A stretch of 64,000 bases of DNA from Ferdinandcohnia sp047238305 (GCF_047238305.1 NZ_JBDFMO010000001.1:1302001-1366000); one strand, 5' to 3'. Positions 34,189 to 42,418 are shown, counted from the first letter of the stretch. The notes: generated by a model from the letters alone, not told the origin. Made by a program: numbers and translations.

Positions 34189-34219
34189 GAGTGCGGGTGA
34201 AATTCCGTGCTCTTTTTTT
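34189..34219 (+). terminator. mntP terminator
   Basis: GAGTGCGG / CCGTGCTC (two G-U pairs) around GTGAAATT, followed by seven T. Confidence 0.75.
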
Positions 34220-34332
34220 AAATATTGGCTATCTCTTTCATGTGAATCTCGATTATAATGGAATTATATCGAATTTTGTCTAAATATTTGGGTCGAATGT
34301 AGCATGAGGGCAACGATGAAAAGGGTGATGAA

Positions 34333-34761
34333 ATGATACGCGTTTTATTTGTTTGCACAGGAAATACATGTAGAAGTCCGATGGCTGAAGCCATTTTGCG
34401 GAAGAAGGCTGGCGGTGGCATTGAGGTCAAATCGGCAGGGATTTTTGCTAGTGACGGAAGTCCTGCTTCAACGAATACTACCCACGTATTACAGGAAAAT
34501 GAAATAGAGTGTCAGCATTCGTCTTCCTTTTTAACACAAGACCTGGTAGAGTGGGCGACTTGCATTTTAACCATGACCAGTCATCATAAACAGGCAATCC
34601 TTCACAGTTTCCCGGAGGCTCAGGACAAGGTGTATACATTAAAGGAATATGCGGAAAGCAGTGGGGATGTTTCAGACCCTTTCGGAGGACCGGTTGAGAT
34701 CTATAGAGAAACCTATGCGGAACTTGAATTATTAATTGAAAAAGTACTTTCTAAACTATAA
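34333..34761 (+). CDS. ywlE: Protein-arginine phosphatase YwlE
   Basis: Low-molecular-weight phosphatase that removes McsB-made phosphoarginine. The P-loop VCTGNTCRSPM holds nucleophile C8 and R14; T12 takes the place of the residue that selects phosphoarginine in YwlE. The general-acid loop is DPFGG near residue 117. 142 residues; ATG 34333 with AAAGGGTG upstream. Follows mntP in the conserved ywl order. Confidence 0.93.
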   Translation: MIRVLFVCTGNTCRSPMAEAILRKKAGGGIEVKSAGIFASDGSPASTNTTHVLQENEIECQHSSSFLTQDLVEWATCILTMTSHHKQAILHSFPEAQDKVYTLKEYAESSGDVSDPFGGPVEIYRETYAELELLIEKVLSKL

Positions 34762-34786
34762 TAGATAGATTCAGGGGGAAAATCGG

Positions 34787-36073
34787 GTGGAAAAAAGGCG
34801 CTACAAATTTGGTCTAAGATTAAAATTAGTACTATTTACAACTATTTTAGCAGTTGTGACGTATTCAACATCGGCATTATTCATTTATTTTGTCTATCCT
34901 TTCGTTGAAGAAATGGTGAGTCAACAAATCTTTGTGATAAGCACACTGGCTTTAGGTATTATCTGGTCTGGAATTCTTGCTTATTTTGCGGCATCCTTCA
35001 TTACAAAGCCTCTTCAGAAGCTAGAACAGGTGGCCATTCATGCTGCAAACGGTGATATTCGCGAGGATGTACCGGTGTTAAAATCAGATGACGAGATTCG
35101 TAGCCTGAGTCTTGCGTTTAATAAAATGCTACACAATCTTCGTGAGATGGTACATAATATCGAGGAAAACTTTGAAAATACGAATCAAAAGGTAATTGAG
35201 ATTACGAAGGCTTCTAGTCTTGCTTCAGAGCAGGCGGAAAATATTAATCGCACAATTTCTGAGATTTCCAAGGGTGCTGACAGCTCCGCGGTATCGATTC
35301 AAGAAACGGCTGAATCCGTGGAGGATGTGATTCAAATTGCCGAAGAGGTACAGCAAAATGCGAAAACGTCACAGAACTTATCTGTTGAAATGGTTGATAC
35401 CTTAAATGACAGTAAAGATGTTGTGCATTCGCTCGTTTCTGGAATTAACAAGCTTGTTGAAAACAATCAAACCTCGCTTGAGGCGGTAAATCGACTAGAG
35501 ACAAATGCGAAGGAAGTGGAGCATATCATTTCACTTGTTGGTGATATTGCTGGTCAAACGAACTTACTTGCATTAAATGCTTCCATTGAAGCCGCACGCG
35601 CCGGTGAGCACGGAAAAGGCTTTGCGGTGGTTGCAGAAGAAGTGAGAAAGCTTGCAGATGAAAGTTCAAAGGCTGTTCAGGGCATTTCTGAGTTGATTAA
35701 AAATATTCAGCAAGAGGTTCGAAATGTGGTCGTCCAGATTTCAGAACAAGTGGCGGTTGCGAACGAAGAAGCGAAAAAAGGAACGATCACAAATGAGTCA
35801 ATTGCTGAAATGACAACGTCTGTCCATGAGGTGGCTGATGCTGTGAAGCAAATTGCAGCTTTGGTTGAAAAACAAATGGACCGCATTCAAGCGACATCCT
35901 TGCAGTCACAAGAGGTTGCGGCGATTGCAGAAGAAACATCTGCCGGTGCACAGGAAGTAAGTGCAGCAACCCAGCATCAAACTAGTGTAATTTGTGATGT
36001 AGACAGTTTAGCCCAGGAGCTTGCTGGTCAAGCAAGTCAGTTAAAGCAAACTATTCAACGATTTACGTTATAA
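34787..36073 (+). CDS. Methyl-accepting chemotaxis protein
   Basis: 428-residue membrane chemoreceptor. Two hydrophobic helices (about 13-34 and 45-70) are joined by only a short outside loop, so there is no usual periplasmic-type ligand domain. A HAMP linker follows (FITKPLQKLEQVAIHAANGDIRE), then a long coiled-coil signalling domain with the hairpin tip LVGDIAGQTNLLALNASIEAARAGEHGKGFAVVA. GTG 34787 with GGGGGA upstream, only 25 nt after ywlE. It breaks the ywlE-ywlF pair of B. subtilis, so it is a lineage-specific insertion. It may sense the membrane or energy state. Confidence 0.92.
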   Translation: MEKRRYKFGLRLKLVLFTTILAVVTYSTSALFIYFVYPFVEEMVSQQIFVISTLALGIIWSGILAYFAASFITKPLQKLEQVAIHAANGDIREDVPVLKSDDEIRSLSLAFNKMLHNLREMVHNIEENFENTNQKVIEITKASSLASEQAENINRTISEISKGADSSAVSIQETAESVEDVIQIAEEVQQNAKTSQNLSVEMVDTLNDSKDVVHSLVSGINKLVENNQTSLEAVNRLETNAKEVEHIISLVGDIAGQTNLLALNASIEAARAGEHGKGFAVVAEEVRKLADESSKAVQGISELIKNIQQEVRNVVVQISEQVAVANEEAKKGTITNESIAEMTTSVHEVADAVKQIAALVEKQMDRIQATSLQSQEVAAIAEETSAGAQEVSAATQHQTSVICDVDSLAQELAGQASQLKQTIQRFTL

Positions 36074-36087
36074 AACTCTTAAAAAAT

Positions 36088-36118
36088 AGCTCCCGTTTTG
36101 GTTCGGGAGTTCTTTTTT
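36088..36118 (+). terminator. MCP gene terminator
   Basis: AGCTCCCG / CGGGAGTT, 8-nt loop, then CTTTTTT. Confidence 0.9.
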
Positions 36119-36195
36119 AGGTATAATAAGGGTTAAAGTATATGTCTTTGGTTGAAGATTTGGCCAAGGCGCATTTTAATATAGGGGGATTTACG

Positions 36196-36648
36196 ATGAA
36201 AGTTGCAATTGCATCAGACCATGGTGGTTTAAATTTACGTGAAGAAATCAAGCATTTACTAGATGAACTTGAGATTGAATATGATGACTTCGGTTGTGAA
36301 TGTTCTACTTCAGTTGATTACCCGGACTATGCTCTACCAGTTGCGAAAAAAGTAGCGGACGGGGAATATGATCGTGGTATTTTAATTTGCGGAACTGGAA
36401 TTGGAATGAGCATAGCTGCGAACAAGGTTCAGGGCATTCGTTGTGCACTTTGCCACGATGTATTTAGTGCAAAGGCAACTCGTGAACATAATAACAGCAA
36501 CATTTTAGCAATGGGTGAGCGTGTGATTGGCCCAGGACTTGCGCGTGAAATTGCAAAAGCGTGGCTTACAACTGAGTTTTTAGGTGGCCGCCATGAAAAC
36601 AGAATCAATAAAATTTCTGTATACGAAAACAGCCCATCCAGGGAATAA
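36196..36648 (+). CDS. rpiB: Ribose 5-phosphate isomerase B
   Basis: Interconverts ribose 5-phosphate and ribulose 5-phosphate (YwlF). The conserved start MKVAIASDHGG, CGTGIGMSIAANK with the catalytic cysteine, and REHNNSNILAMGERV are all present. 150 residues. I choose ATG 36196 (ATAGGGGG upstream); the frame from 36142 is too long. Confidence 0.96.
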   Translation: MKVAIASDHGGLNLREEIKHLLDELEIEYDDFGCECSTSVDYPDYALPVAKKVADGEYDRGILICGTGIGMSIAANKVQGIRCALCHDVFSAKATREHNNSNILAMGERVIGPGLAREIAKAWLTTEFLGGRHENRINKISVYENSPSRE

Positions 36649-36663
36649 CATACGAGATTATAG

Positions 36664-36700
36664 CGCCTGAGGACTTGATGTATCAGGCGTTTATTTTTTA
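36664..36700 (+). terminator. rpiB terminator
   Basis: CGCCTGA / TCAGGCG with a 12-nt loop and TTTATTTTTT. Confidence 0.82.
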
Positions 36701-36715
36701 AAATGAAAAATACAC

Positions 36716-36746
36716 GTGGGACAAGGAACCTGTCCCTCTGTCCCAA
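36716..36746 (+). repeat. 31-bp repeat before a ribosome site, copy 2
   Basis: 29 of 31 positions equal copy 1 at 10314-10344. Its last AA belongs to the AAGGAGG site of ywlG. GGGACA can pair with either TGTCCC. Confidence 0.8.
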
Positions 36747-36760
36747 GGAGGTAAATGATA

Positions 36761-37333
36761 ATGGTTGCGGATCTTGAGGTATGGAGAGGTCAGCTTCGGA
36801 CGATTCTTTCAGAGTTTGTGGAAAAAGCTTCGTTGAAAAGAGGGGAGTTACTTGTTGTCGGATGCAGTACGAGTGAGGTTATCGGTGAACGTATTGGAAC
36901 GGCGGGATCTGAGGAAGTGGCCGAAATGATTTTTAGCGAACTAGATTCTCTTCGTGAAAATGTGGGTGTTGAGCTCGCGTTTCAGTGCTGTGAACATTTA
37001 AACCGCGCATTGGTTGTTGAGCGTGAAACGGCATCACATAAAAATTATGAACAAGTAACAGTCGTGCCAGTTCGAACAGCAGGTGGCGCTATGGCAACCT
37101 ATGCATACGGACATTTTAACGATCCAGTTGTAGTTGAGTTTATTAAAGCTGAAGCGGGAATCGATATCGGCGACACCTTCATCGGGATGCATCTAAAACA
37201 CGTTGCCGTACCAATTCGTAGCTCCATAAAGGAAATTGGTGGAGCCCACGTCACAATGGCCAAAGCCAGACCAAAACTCATCGGAGGAGAACGTGCTGTC
37301 TATCCCGACAAAAAAGAAAATAAAAAATGCTAG
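36761..37333 (+). CDS. ywlG: YwlG family protein (UPF0340)
   Basis: 190-residue conserved Firmicutes protein of unknown function. It shows LLVVGCSTSEVIGERIGTAGS, CCEHLNRALVVE and PVRTAGGAMATYAY. It has no membrane segment. ATG 36761 lies 9 nt after AAGGAGG; ATG 36755 is too close. Neighbour of rpiB and glyA in Bacillus. Confidence 0.9.
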   Translation: MVADLEVWRGQLRTILSEFVEKASLKRGELLVVGCSTSEVIGERIGTAGSEEVAEMIFSELDSLRENVGVELAFQCCEHLNRALVVERETASHKNYEQVTVVPVRTAGGAMATYAYGHFNDPVVVEFIKAEAGIDIGDTFIGMHLKHVAVPIRSSIKEIGGAHVTMAKARPKLIGGERAVYPDKKENKKC

Positions 37334-37345
37334 AAGAGCTACGAG

Positions 37346-37388
37346 GAGCCAAGGGACCAAGGGGACGGTTCCTGTGGCTCTTTTTTTA
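37346..37388 (+). terminator. ywlG terminator with GGGGACGGTTCC repeat
   Basis: GAGCC / GGCTC close a loop containing GGGACC and GGGGACGGTTCCTG, followed by TTTTTTTATT. The inner part is related to AACCGTCCCTGCGGTTCC at about 39732-39749. Confidence 0.75.
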
Positions 37389-37402
37389 TTCTTGATTTTA
37401 TG

Positions 37403-37430
37403 TGTAACATTTTAGGGGTTAGTTCGTTTT
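37403..37430 (+). promoter_or_regulatory. ECF-type promoter of the first sigma operon
   Basis: TGTAAC (37403-37408), 16 nt, CGTTTT (37425-37430). It resembles TGAAAC-N16-CGTC promoters read by ECF sigma factors, pointing to autoregulation. Confidence 0.75.
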
Positions 37431-37473
37431 GTAAGTGAGGTATGATGATGGTAACGAGAGAAAGGGGGCGCAG

Positions 37474-37986
37474 ATGAGTAAAGAACGAAATGAAAAATTA
37501 GATGATATTTATCGTCGTTATGCGGAACCCCTCTTTTATTATTTGTTACGAATGTCAGGTTCCTCCACTTTAGCGGAGGAACTTGTTCAGGAAACGTTCT
37601 TCCGGGCGACGGTTTCCCTGTCCTTTTACAAATACGAGGATGTTAAACCATGGCTATTTAAGGTGGCCCGTAATACCTACCTTGACGAATGGAGAAAGCG
37701 ACAACGGTGGAACTGGGTCCCTTTTTACGATAAAGGTGACATGAGGAGTCCGTACGGGATACCCGAGGATGAGATGGTGAGTAAAGAAAATCAGGATGAA
37801 CTAACGGAGTTGCTTGACCTGTTGCCAGAAAACTATCGAACGATTATTTATTTACGGGAATTTGCGGAGTTCACATATGAGGAAATTCAGGAAGCAATGG
37901 AGATAACCGAATCACAGGTGAAGGTGACATTGCATCGGGCACGGAAAAGGCTGCAAACATTAGTGGAAAGAGAGTCAAAGGACTAA
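37474..37986 (+). CDS. ECF RNA polymerase sigma factor 1
   Basis: 170-residue group 4 sigma factor. Region 2 runs from about residue 10 to 75 (YRRYAEPLFYYLLRMSGSSTLAEELVQETFFRA, VKPWLFKVARNTYLDEWRKR) and region 4 from about 105 to 160 (LTELLDLLPENYRTIIYLREFAEFTYEEIQEAM-ITESQVKVTLHRARKRL). ATG 37474 with AAAGGGGG upstream. The following gene, a membrane protein, is its probable anti-sigma factor. Closest in type to the SigM/SigW-like Bacillus factors, but the exact group is not clear. Confidence 0.92.
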   Translation: MSKERNEKLDDIYRRYAEPLFYYLLRMSGSSTLAEELVQETFFRATVSLSFYKYEDVKPWLFKVARNTYLDEWRKRQRWNWVPFYDKGDMRSPYGIPEDEMVSKENQDELTELLDLLPENYRTIIYLREFAEFTYEEIQEAMEITESQVKVTLHRARKRLQTLVERESKD

Positions 37987-38000
37987 GGAGTGAGTGAACT

Positions 38001-39014
38001 ATGACGGAATGGAGCAAAGACAAAGAGAAGCGGGTTTTATGGAAGTATCGTTTTTCGTTGACTGCGAGAATAATTAGAGTTGTCCTCATTCTCTTATTTT
38101 TGTATGGGGTTTATATGATTTTACTCTCGATTGGATACGATTTTACAAAGCTTGATGATAAGAATGCCTATCATTTGAATTTAGCCATTGATTGGACACA
38201 GCCTGGTCTTCAAGGAGAATATTCGAGACCGTTAAGTGGAGAAATCACCCCTTTTTTAAGTCAAACAATTACGATCCCAATTTCGAGGACGATTGGAAAG
38301 GAAGAGCAGATTGTCGGGGAATGGGATGTAACCAAACGTCTCGTGAATTCACTTTCTTCCAAGGAGACTATTTATTTTCAACGTTCAAGTAACCAACAGT
38401 TCGGATTCATTTTGCCTGAGGATCCCCGCACAGGTAAGAAATTAGCTGCTGTTACGAAAAGCGTTGATTTACAGGAGTGGCAGAAGCTTGAGATGGTGCA
38501 TGAGGGAACAGTTGCAAATTTAGCATTTTCAACTTCAAATTTTTTAAAGTCTGAAGAGTTACTTGGAAGATTAGAAAAATATGATTTGGATGTTCAGTGG
38601 ATGCCTTTGTATGCTGGTGAATTAAAAGCTTTTAAGCCAGCTTGGACTTCAACAGGTGGTGGAGAGAATATATCGGTTGATACTCTTGGATTAACCAGAG
38701 CTGTGGAAATGGATGAGGATTATATGAGTTGGTCGATGTTGATGTTGGATAGTAAGACCATTAAAAAAAACCAAGAAATTATGCTTAAAAATATGAAGGA
38801 TCTTATTGAAGATGAAAGTGAAACTTATCGCCAAAACGTGCTTGGCTTGTGGTACCTAGAAGAACGCTACGACTATTTAAAGGAAAATGGATTCCTTGTA
38901 TATGGGGCAGTCGTTACAGGTCCAGTCAAGGAGCTTTTAAAATTAAAAGAAGAACCAGACTTTAGGAATATTCAAGTTGGTGAGTTCGAATACTGGAATT
39001 GGACAACAGAATGA
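38001..39014 (+). CDS. Probable membrane anti-sigma factor
   Basis: 337 residues. The N-terminal cytoplasmic tail (MTEWSKDKEKRVLWKYR) would hold the sigma factor; one transmembrane helix follows (about 25-45, IIRVVLILLFLYGVYMILL). The rest is outside, with no zinc HXXXCXXC motif. The layout fits the Sigma_reg_N/Sigma_reg_C type of regulator. It begins 14 nt after the sigma gene, with AAGGAGTG upstream. The outside domain presumably senses envelope stress; the signal is unknown. Confidence 0.78.
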   Translation: MTEWSKDKEKRVLWKYRFSLTARIIRVVLILLFLYGVYMILLSIGYDFTKLDDKNAYHLNLAIDWTQPGLQGEYSRPLSGEITPFLSQTITIPISRTIGKEEQIVGEWDVTKRLVNSLSSKETIYFQRSSNQQFGFILPEDPRTGKKLAAVTKSVDLQEWQKLEMVHEGTVANLAFSTSNFLKSEELLGRLEKYDLDVQWMPLYAGELKAFKPAWTSTGGGENISVDTLGLTRAVEMDEDYMSWSMLMLDSKTIKKNQEIMLKNMKDLIEDESETYRQNVLGLWYLEERYDYLKENGFLVYGAVVTGPVKELLKLKEEPDFRNIQVGEFEYWNWTTE

Positions 39015-39018
39015 AGGA

Positions 39019-39048
39019 AGAGACAGGGTGGAGAGCCTTGTCTCTTTT
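39019..39048 (+). terminator. Terminator of the first sigma operon
   Basis: AGAGACAGG / CCTTGTCTCT followed by TTTT; loop 8 nt. Confidence 0.8.
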
Positions 39049-39096
39049 CTACTATCAATGTAAAATTAAGGATATTAAGATTAAGGAGTGAAGAAA

Positions 39097-39348
39097 ATGG
39101 CTATTAGAAAAGTCAAAAAGGAAGACCTGCATAGGCTTATTGATTTAATTGATGAGAATGATAACGAACCAGTCTATGATTTACTTCAAAAGGTGATCGA
39201 CAAAAAGGTGAATTTTGCTGATGGCTTACTTGTGGAGTACGATGACTCTCCCCTTACTGAAGAGGAAAAGAAAAAGATAGAGAAGGCCGAGAAAGAAATA
39301 CAGGAAGGAGAATTCATTGATTGGGCGAAATTAAAAAATGAGTTATAA
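39097..39348 (+). CDS. Antitoxin of a RelE-type module
   Basis: 83-residue acidic protein (AIRKVKKEDLHRLIDLIDEND..., ending EFIDWAKLKNEL) without a family I recognise with certainty. It has the size and position of RelB/Phd-type antitoxins. ATG 39097 with AAGGAGTG upstream. Its last 11 bases overlap the toxin start, the usual translational coupling of such pairs. Confidence 0.75.
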   Translation: MAIRKVKKEDLHRLIDLIDENDNEPVYDLLQKVIDKKVNFADGLLVEYDDSPLTEEEKKKIEKAEKEIQEGEFIDWAKLKNEL

Positions 39349-39613
39349 ATACAAAATAGTACTTTCGAAAAGTGCTGAAAAATTTATTAGAAAGCAAGAC
39401 AGAATTAGAAAAAAACAAATAATGAAAATTCTGGACAGTTTAAAATCTGCCCCCTATAAATCACCAAATGTAAAACCGATAAAAGGTTCTGATTTTGAAG
39501 ACTACAGATGTCGGTTTGGTGACTTTAGAATGATTTATAGAATTGAAAACGAGATATTAACTATCATAGTTTTAGATATTGGGTCACGTGGTGATATATA
39601 TAAACGGATATAA
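39338..39613 (+). CDS. RelE/ParE-family toxin
   Basis: 91 residues with the RelE/ParE fold signature: YKIVLSKSAEKFIRKQD, a helical middle (RKKQIMKILDSL), then DYRCRFGDFRMIYRIENEILTIIVLDIGSRGDIYKR. The R-x-R-x-GDFRMIYRI strand is typical. Probably a ribosome-dependent mRNA interferase (RelE-like) rather than a gyrase poison, judging from basic residues, but this is not proven. It follows the antitoxin with overlap. Confidence 0.85.
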   Translation: MSYKYKIVLSKSAEKFIRKQDRIRKKQIMKILDSLKSAPYKSPNVKPIKGSDFEDYRCRFGDFRMIYRIENEILTIIVLDIGSRGDIYKRI

Positions 39614-39989
39614 ACTCCCATTAACTTCTTCATTAATAACCTTCATATGAATTTCTACAGATAAATAATATTCCATAAATCCCATTTAAGAAAATATAGT
39701 TGTATAGGTGTCCCGTTAAAGGAACCAATAGAACCGTCCCTGCGGTTCCAAATAGGTGAACGTTTTTAGTGAATATTATTAAAATGTTCGTGTTTTGATA
39801 GGTGAGTGCGAATTAATTATTTTACGACAAAAGCCAATAGCGGCGCACTGCCAACAGCCTTCAAGCTGACTTTGTTGGGATTCGAATAAAAAACTTAATC
39901 TTCCTACTACCGAATAAAAGTGTTACAATGGAAAGGTATTTTTCAAATTAGCGGAATAATTCATACATCGATTAAAAGGAGGATTCCAA
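39614..39989. other. Intergenic region before glyA
   Basis: 376 nt without a gene. Contains the hairpin AACCGTCCCTGCGGTTCC near 39732, the candidate PurR boxes (39755-39792), a CCAACA/TGTTGG hairpin near 39857-39880, and TACAAT around 39926 as a possible -10 of glyA. Confidence 0.5.
39755..39792. promoter_or_regulatory. Candidate inverted PurR boxes before glyA
   Basis: GGTGAACGTTTTT (39755) and AAAATGTTCGTG (39781) form an inverted pair with 24 nt between the GAAC and GTTC cores. The spacing is close to known PurBox pairs (AWWWCCGAACWWT), and glyA is a PurR target in B. subtilis. The boxes are degenerate. Confidence 0.45.
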
Positions 39990-41231
39990 ATGAAACATTT
40001 ATCGGAGCAAGATCAACAAGTATTTAGTGCGATTCAAGATGAACTACAAAGACAACGTACAAAAATTGAACTGATTGCATCTGAAAACTTTGTAAGTGAA
40101 GCAGTTATGGAAGCTCAAGGTTCTGTATTAACAAATAAATATGCAGAAGGGTACCCTGGCCGTCGTTATTATGGTGGTTGTGAGCATGTGGATGTTGTGG
40201 AGAACATCGCAAGAGACCGCGCGAAGGAAATCTTCGGTGCTGAGCATGCGAATGTGCAGCCGCACTCTGGAGCTCAAGCAAATATGGCTGTATACTTTAC
40301 TATCCTAGAACAGGGTGACACTGTACTTGGGATGAATCTTTCCCATGGTGGACATTTAACACATGGTAGTCCGGTAAACTTCAGTGGAATTCAATATAAT
40401 TTTGTGGAGTACGGAGTCGATCCTGAAACACATCAAATTAATTACGATGATGTTCGTGCGAAAGCGCTAGAACATAAGCCGAAGCTGATCGTTGCAGGTG
40501 CGAGTGCGTATCCACGTGCAATTGATTTTAAAAAGTTCAGAGAAATTGCGGACGAAGTGGGCGCGTACTTAATGGTGGATATGGCTCATATCGCTGGTTT
40601 AGTCGCGACTGGACTTCACGAAAATCCAGTTCCATATGCGGATTTCGTTACAACAACAACTCATAAAACACTACGTGGTCCACGTGGTGGTATGATTCTT
40701 TGTAAAGAAGAATTCGCAAAGAAAATCGATAAGTCGATCTTCCCTGGAATCCAAGGTGGTCCATTAATGCACGTAATTGCTGCCAAGGCAGTAGCGTTCG
40801 GGGAAGCGTTAACAGACGAATTCAAACAATATGCTAAAAATATTGTGGCTAATGCAGCTAGATTAGCAGAGTCTTTACAAAAAGAAGGCTTAGACCTCGT
40901 ATCTGGTGGTACTGACAATCACTTATTACTATTAGATGTCCGTTCTTTAGGACTTACTGGTAAAGTGGCTGAAAAGGTTCTTGACGATATCGGCATCACA
41001 GTAAACAAAAATACCATTCCATTCGATCCAGAAAGCCCATTTGTAACAAGTGGTATCCGTATCGGTACAGCTGCCGTTACAAGCAGAGGCTTTGGGTTAG
41101 AGGACATGGATGAAATTGCGTCAATTATTGCATTTGCGTTGAAAAACTCAGAAGACGAAGCGAAGTTAGCTGAAGCAAGTCAGCGTGTAGAAGATTTAAC
41201 TAGTAAATTCGTACTTTATAACGAGTATTAA
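39990..41231 (+). CDS. glyA: Serine hydroxymethyltransferase
   Basis: PLP enzyme converting serine and tetrahydrofolate to glycine and methylene-THF. The PLP lysine is in VTTTTHKTLRGPRGG. Other motifs: NKYAEGYPGRRYYGGCEHVD, NVQPHSGAQAN. 413 residues; ATG 39990 with AAAGGAGG. Main source of one-carbon units, consistent with purine control. Confidence 0.97.
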   Translation: MKHLSEQDQQVFSAIQDELQRQRTKIELIASENFVSEAVMEAQGSVLTNKYAEGYPGRRYYGGCEHVDVVENIARDRAKEIFGAEHANVQPHSGAQANMAVYFTILEQGDTVLGMNLSHGGHLTHGSPVNFSGIQYNFVEYGVDPETHQINYDDVRAKALEHKPKLIVAGASAYPRAIDFKKFREIADEVGAYLMVDMAHIAGLVATGLHENPVPYADFVTTTTHKTLRGPRGGMILCKEEFAKKIDKSIFPGIQGGPLMHVIAAKAVAFGEALTDEFKQYAKNIVANAARLAESLQKEGLDLVSGGTDNHLLLLDVRSLGLTGKVAEKVLDDIGITVNKNTIPFDPESPFVTSGIRIGTAAVTSRGFGLEDMDEIASIIAFALKNSEDEAKLAEASQRVEDLTSKFVLYNEY

Positions 41232-41240
41232 GATTGTTGA

Positions 41241-41276
41241 AGGCAGGATTCCTTTTCTGGGGATCCTGCCTTTTTT
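41241..41276 (+). terminator. glyA terminator
   Basis: AGGCAGGATTCC / GGGATCCTGCCT then six T. Confidence 0.93.
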
Positions 41277-41307
41277 AGACCGGAAAGGTGGGAGTGATCC
41301 CCGAAAA

Positions 41308-41392
41308 GTCTAGCGCTCAAACAATTTTTGTCCGATAAAATTGAAGCCATCCCCCGTCCAAAAACAAAGCGCCTAGACCTTCGTCCAAGCGC
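41308..41392. repeat. Hairpin repeat with GCGCCTAGAC arms
   Basis: GTCTAGCGC (41308) can pair with GCGCCTAGAC (41369-41378), and the latter forms its own hairpin with GTCCAAGCGC (41383-41392) over CTTC. Related TCTAGGCG elements occur in repeats at 3031, 33426 and 43452. It lies beyond the 3' end of the minus-strand RHH gene. Confidence 0.5.
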
Positions 41393-41401
41393 AATCTCAA
41401 A

Positions 41402-41563
41402 TTACTGTTTATTTTTCGGAATTCTACCTGCTTTTTTAGCTGCTTCTCTTAAAAGAAACTCGATATGGCTGTTGACACTTCGAAAATCATCGGCAGCCCA
41501 TTTTTGTAAAATTTCATAGAGGTCAGGATCTAGCCGCAAAGGAAAGCTCTTTTTTTTAGACAT
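41402..41563 (-). CDS. Tiny ribbon-helix-helix (Arc-type) protein
   Basis: 53 residues: starts MSKKKSFPLRLDPDLYEILQ, continues WAADDFRSVNSHIEFLLREA and ends GRIPKNKQ. The FPLRLD strand followed by two helices is the Arc/MetJ-type DNA-binding fold. The ATG at 41563 has GAGGGT 5 nt upstream and lies 12 nt after the stop of the SPFH gene, so both are in one operon. Such small RHH proteins are regulators or nucleic-acid-binding partners; the target is unknown. Confidence 0.82.
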   Translation of the reverse strand: MSKKKSFPLRLDPDLYEILQKWAADDFRSVNSHIEFLLREAAKKAGRIPKNKQ

Positions 41564-41575
41564 GCTTGACCCTCA

Positions 41576-42418
41576 TCAATAGAGAGTACCTGCGTTAATA
41601 ACAGGCTGAGTTGATTTTTCAGAGACGATTGCGACTAGTAGGTTGTTCACCATTTGCACCTTACGCTCATCGTCAAGGTCAACGGTTTTATCCTGTTCGA
41701 GTTGTTTAATTGCCATTTGTGCCATACCAACCGCACCTTCGACAATTTTTTGGCGAGCTGCAATAATGGCAGTGGCTTGCTGACGTTGAAGCATCGCTTG
41801 GGCAATTTCAGTTGAGTAGGCAAGATGAGTAAGGCGCGCTTCAAGAACTTCGACACCTGCTACCTTTAAACGATCCTGTAGCTCCGCAGCCAACTCATTT
41901 GAGATTTCCTCAGAGTTTCCACGCAATGTGAGCTCTACATTTTCAAATGTGTCATATGGGTAGCGAGTTGCAACATGTCGAATTGCGGTTTCGCTTTGGA
42001 TTTCTACGAATTCCTCGTAATGGTCTACATCGAAAACGGCTTTCGCTGAATCAACGACCTTGTATACGATAACTGCCGCAATTTCAATTGGATTCCCCTC
42101 AACGTCGTTTACTTTAAGTTTTTTACTATTAAAGTTGTTTACGCGTAAGGACACGCTTCTGCGAATGGAGAATGGAACGGTTAAAAACATACCGCTGTCG
42201 CGAATAGTTCCTAAATACTTTCCAAAGAAAATGACAACCCCTGCTTTGTTAGGTTGAATAATTGTAATTCCAGAAGCCAAAATCACCGCAAGAGCGACAA
42301 ATAAAACTCCAAACACTATCTTTGTGTTAATCAGCATCATGACACCTAGTGCGATGAATACAGCAATGACTAGAACCCCTAAAAAACCGTTAAGCTTCCA
42401 TACCTGTGTTTCTTTCAT
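41576..42418 (-). CDS. SPFH/prohibitin-domain membrane protein
   Basis: 280 residues. Two N-terminal hydrophobic helices (about 11-30 and 35-53), then an SPFH domain (VVIFFGKYLGTIRDSGMFLTVPF, VEIQSETAIRHVATRYPYD) and a coiled coil (LQRQQATAIIAARQKIVEGAVGMAQMAI). SPFH proteins assemble into membrane rings and organise microdomains or proteases. It differs from FloT/FloA in having two helices and a short tail. The RHH gene follows directly. Confidence 0.88.
   Translation of the reverse strand: MKETQVWKLNGFLGVLVIAVFIALGVMMLINTKIVFGVLFVALAVILASGITIIQPNKAGVVIFFGKYLGTIRDSGMFLTVPFSIRRSVSLRVNNFNSKKLKVNDVEGNPIEIAAVIVYKVVDSAKAVFDVDHYEEFVEIQSETAIRHVATRYPYDTFENVELTLRGNSEEISNELAAELQDRLKVAGVEVLEARLTHLAYSTEIAQAMLQRQQATAIIAARQKIVEGAVGMAQMAIKQLEQDKTVDLDDERKVQMVNNLLVAIVSEKSTQPVINAGTLY

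Noticed and set aside
34160..34219. GGTGAAATTCC after mntP resembling part of a cobalamin riboswitch
   Set aside because: The B12 box and other conserved parts are absent, and the segment is explained as the loop of a terminator.
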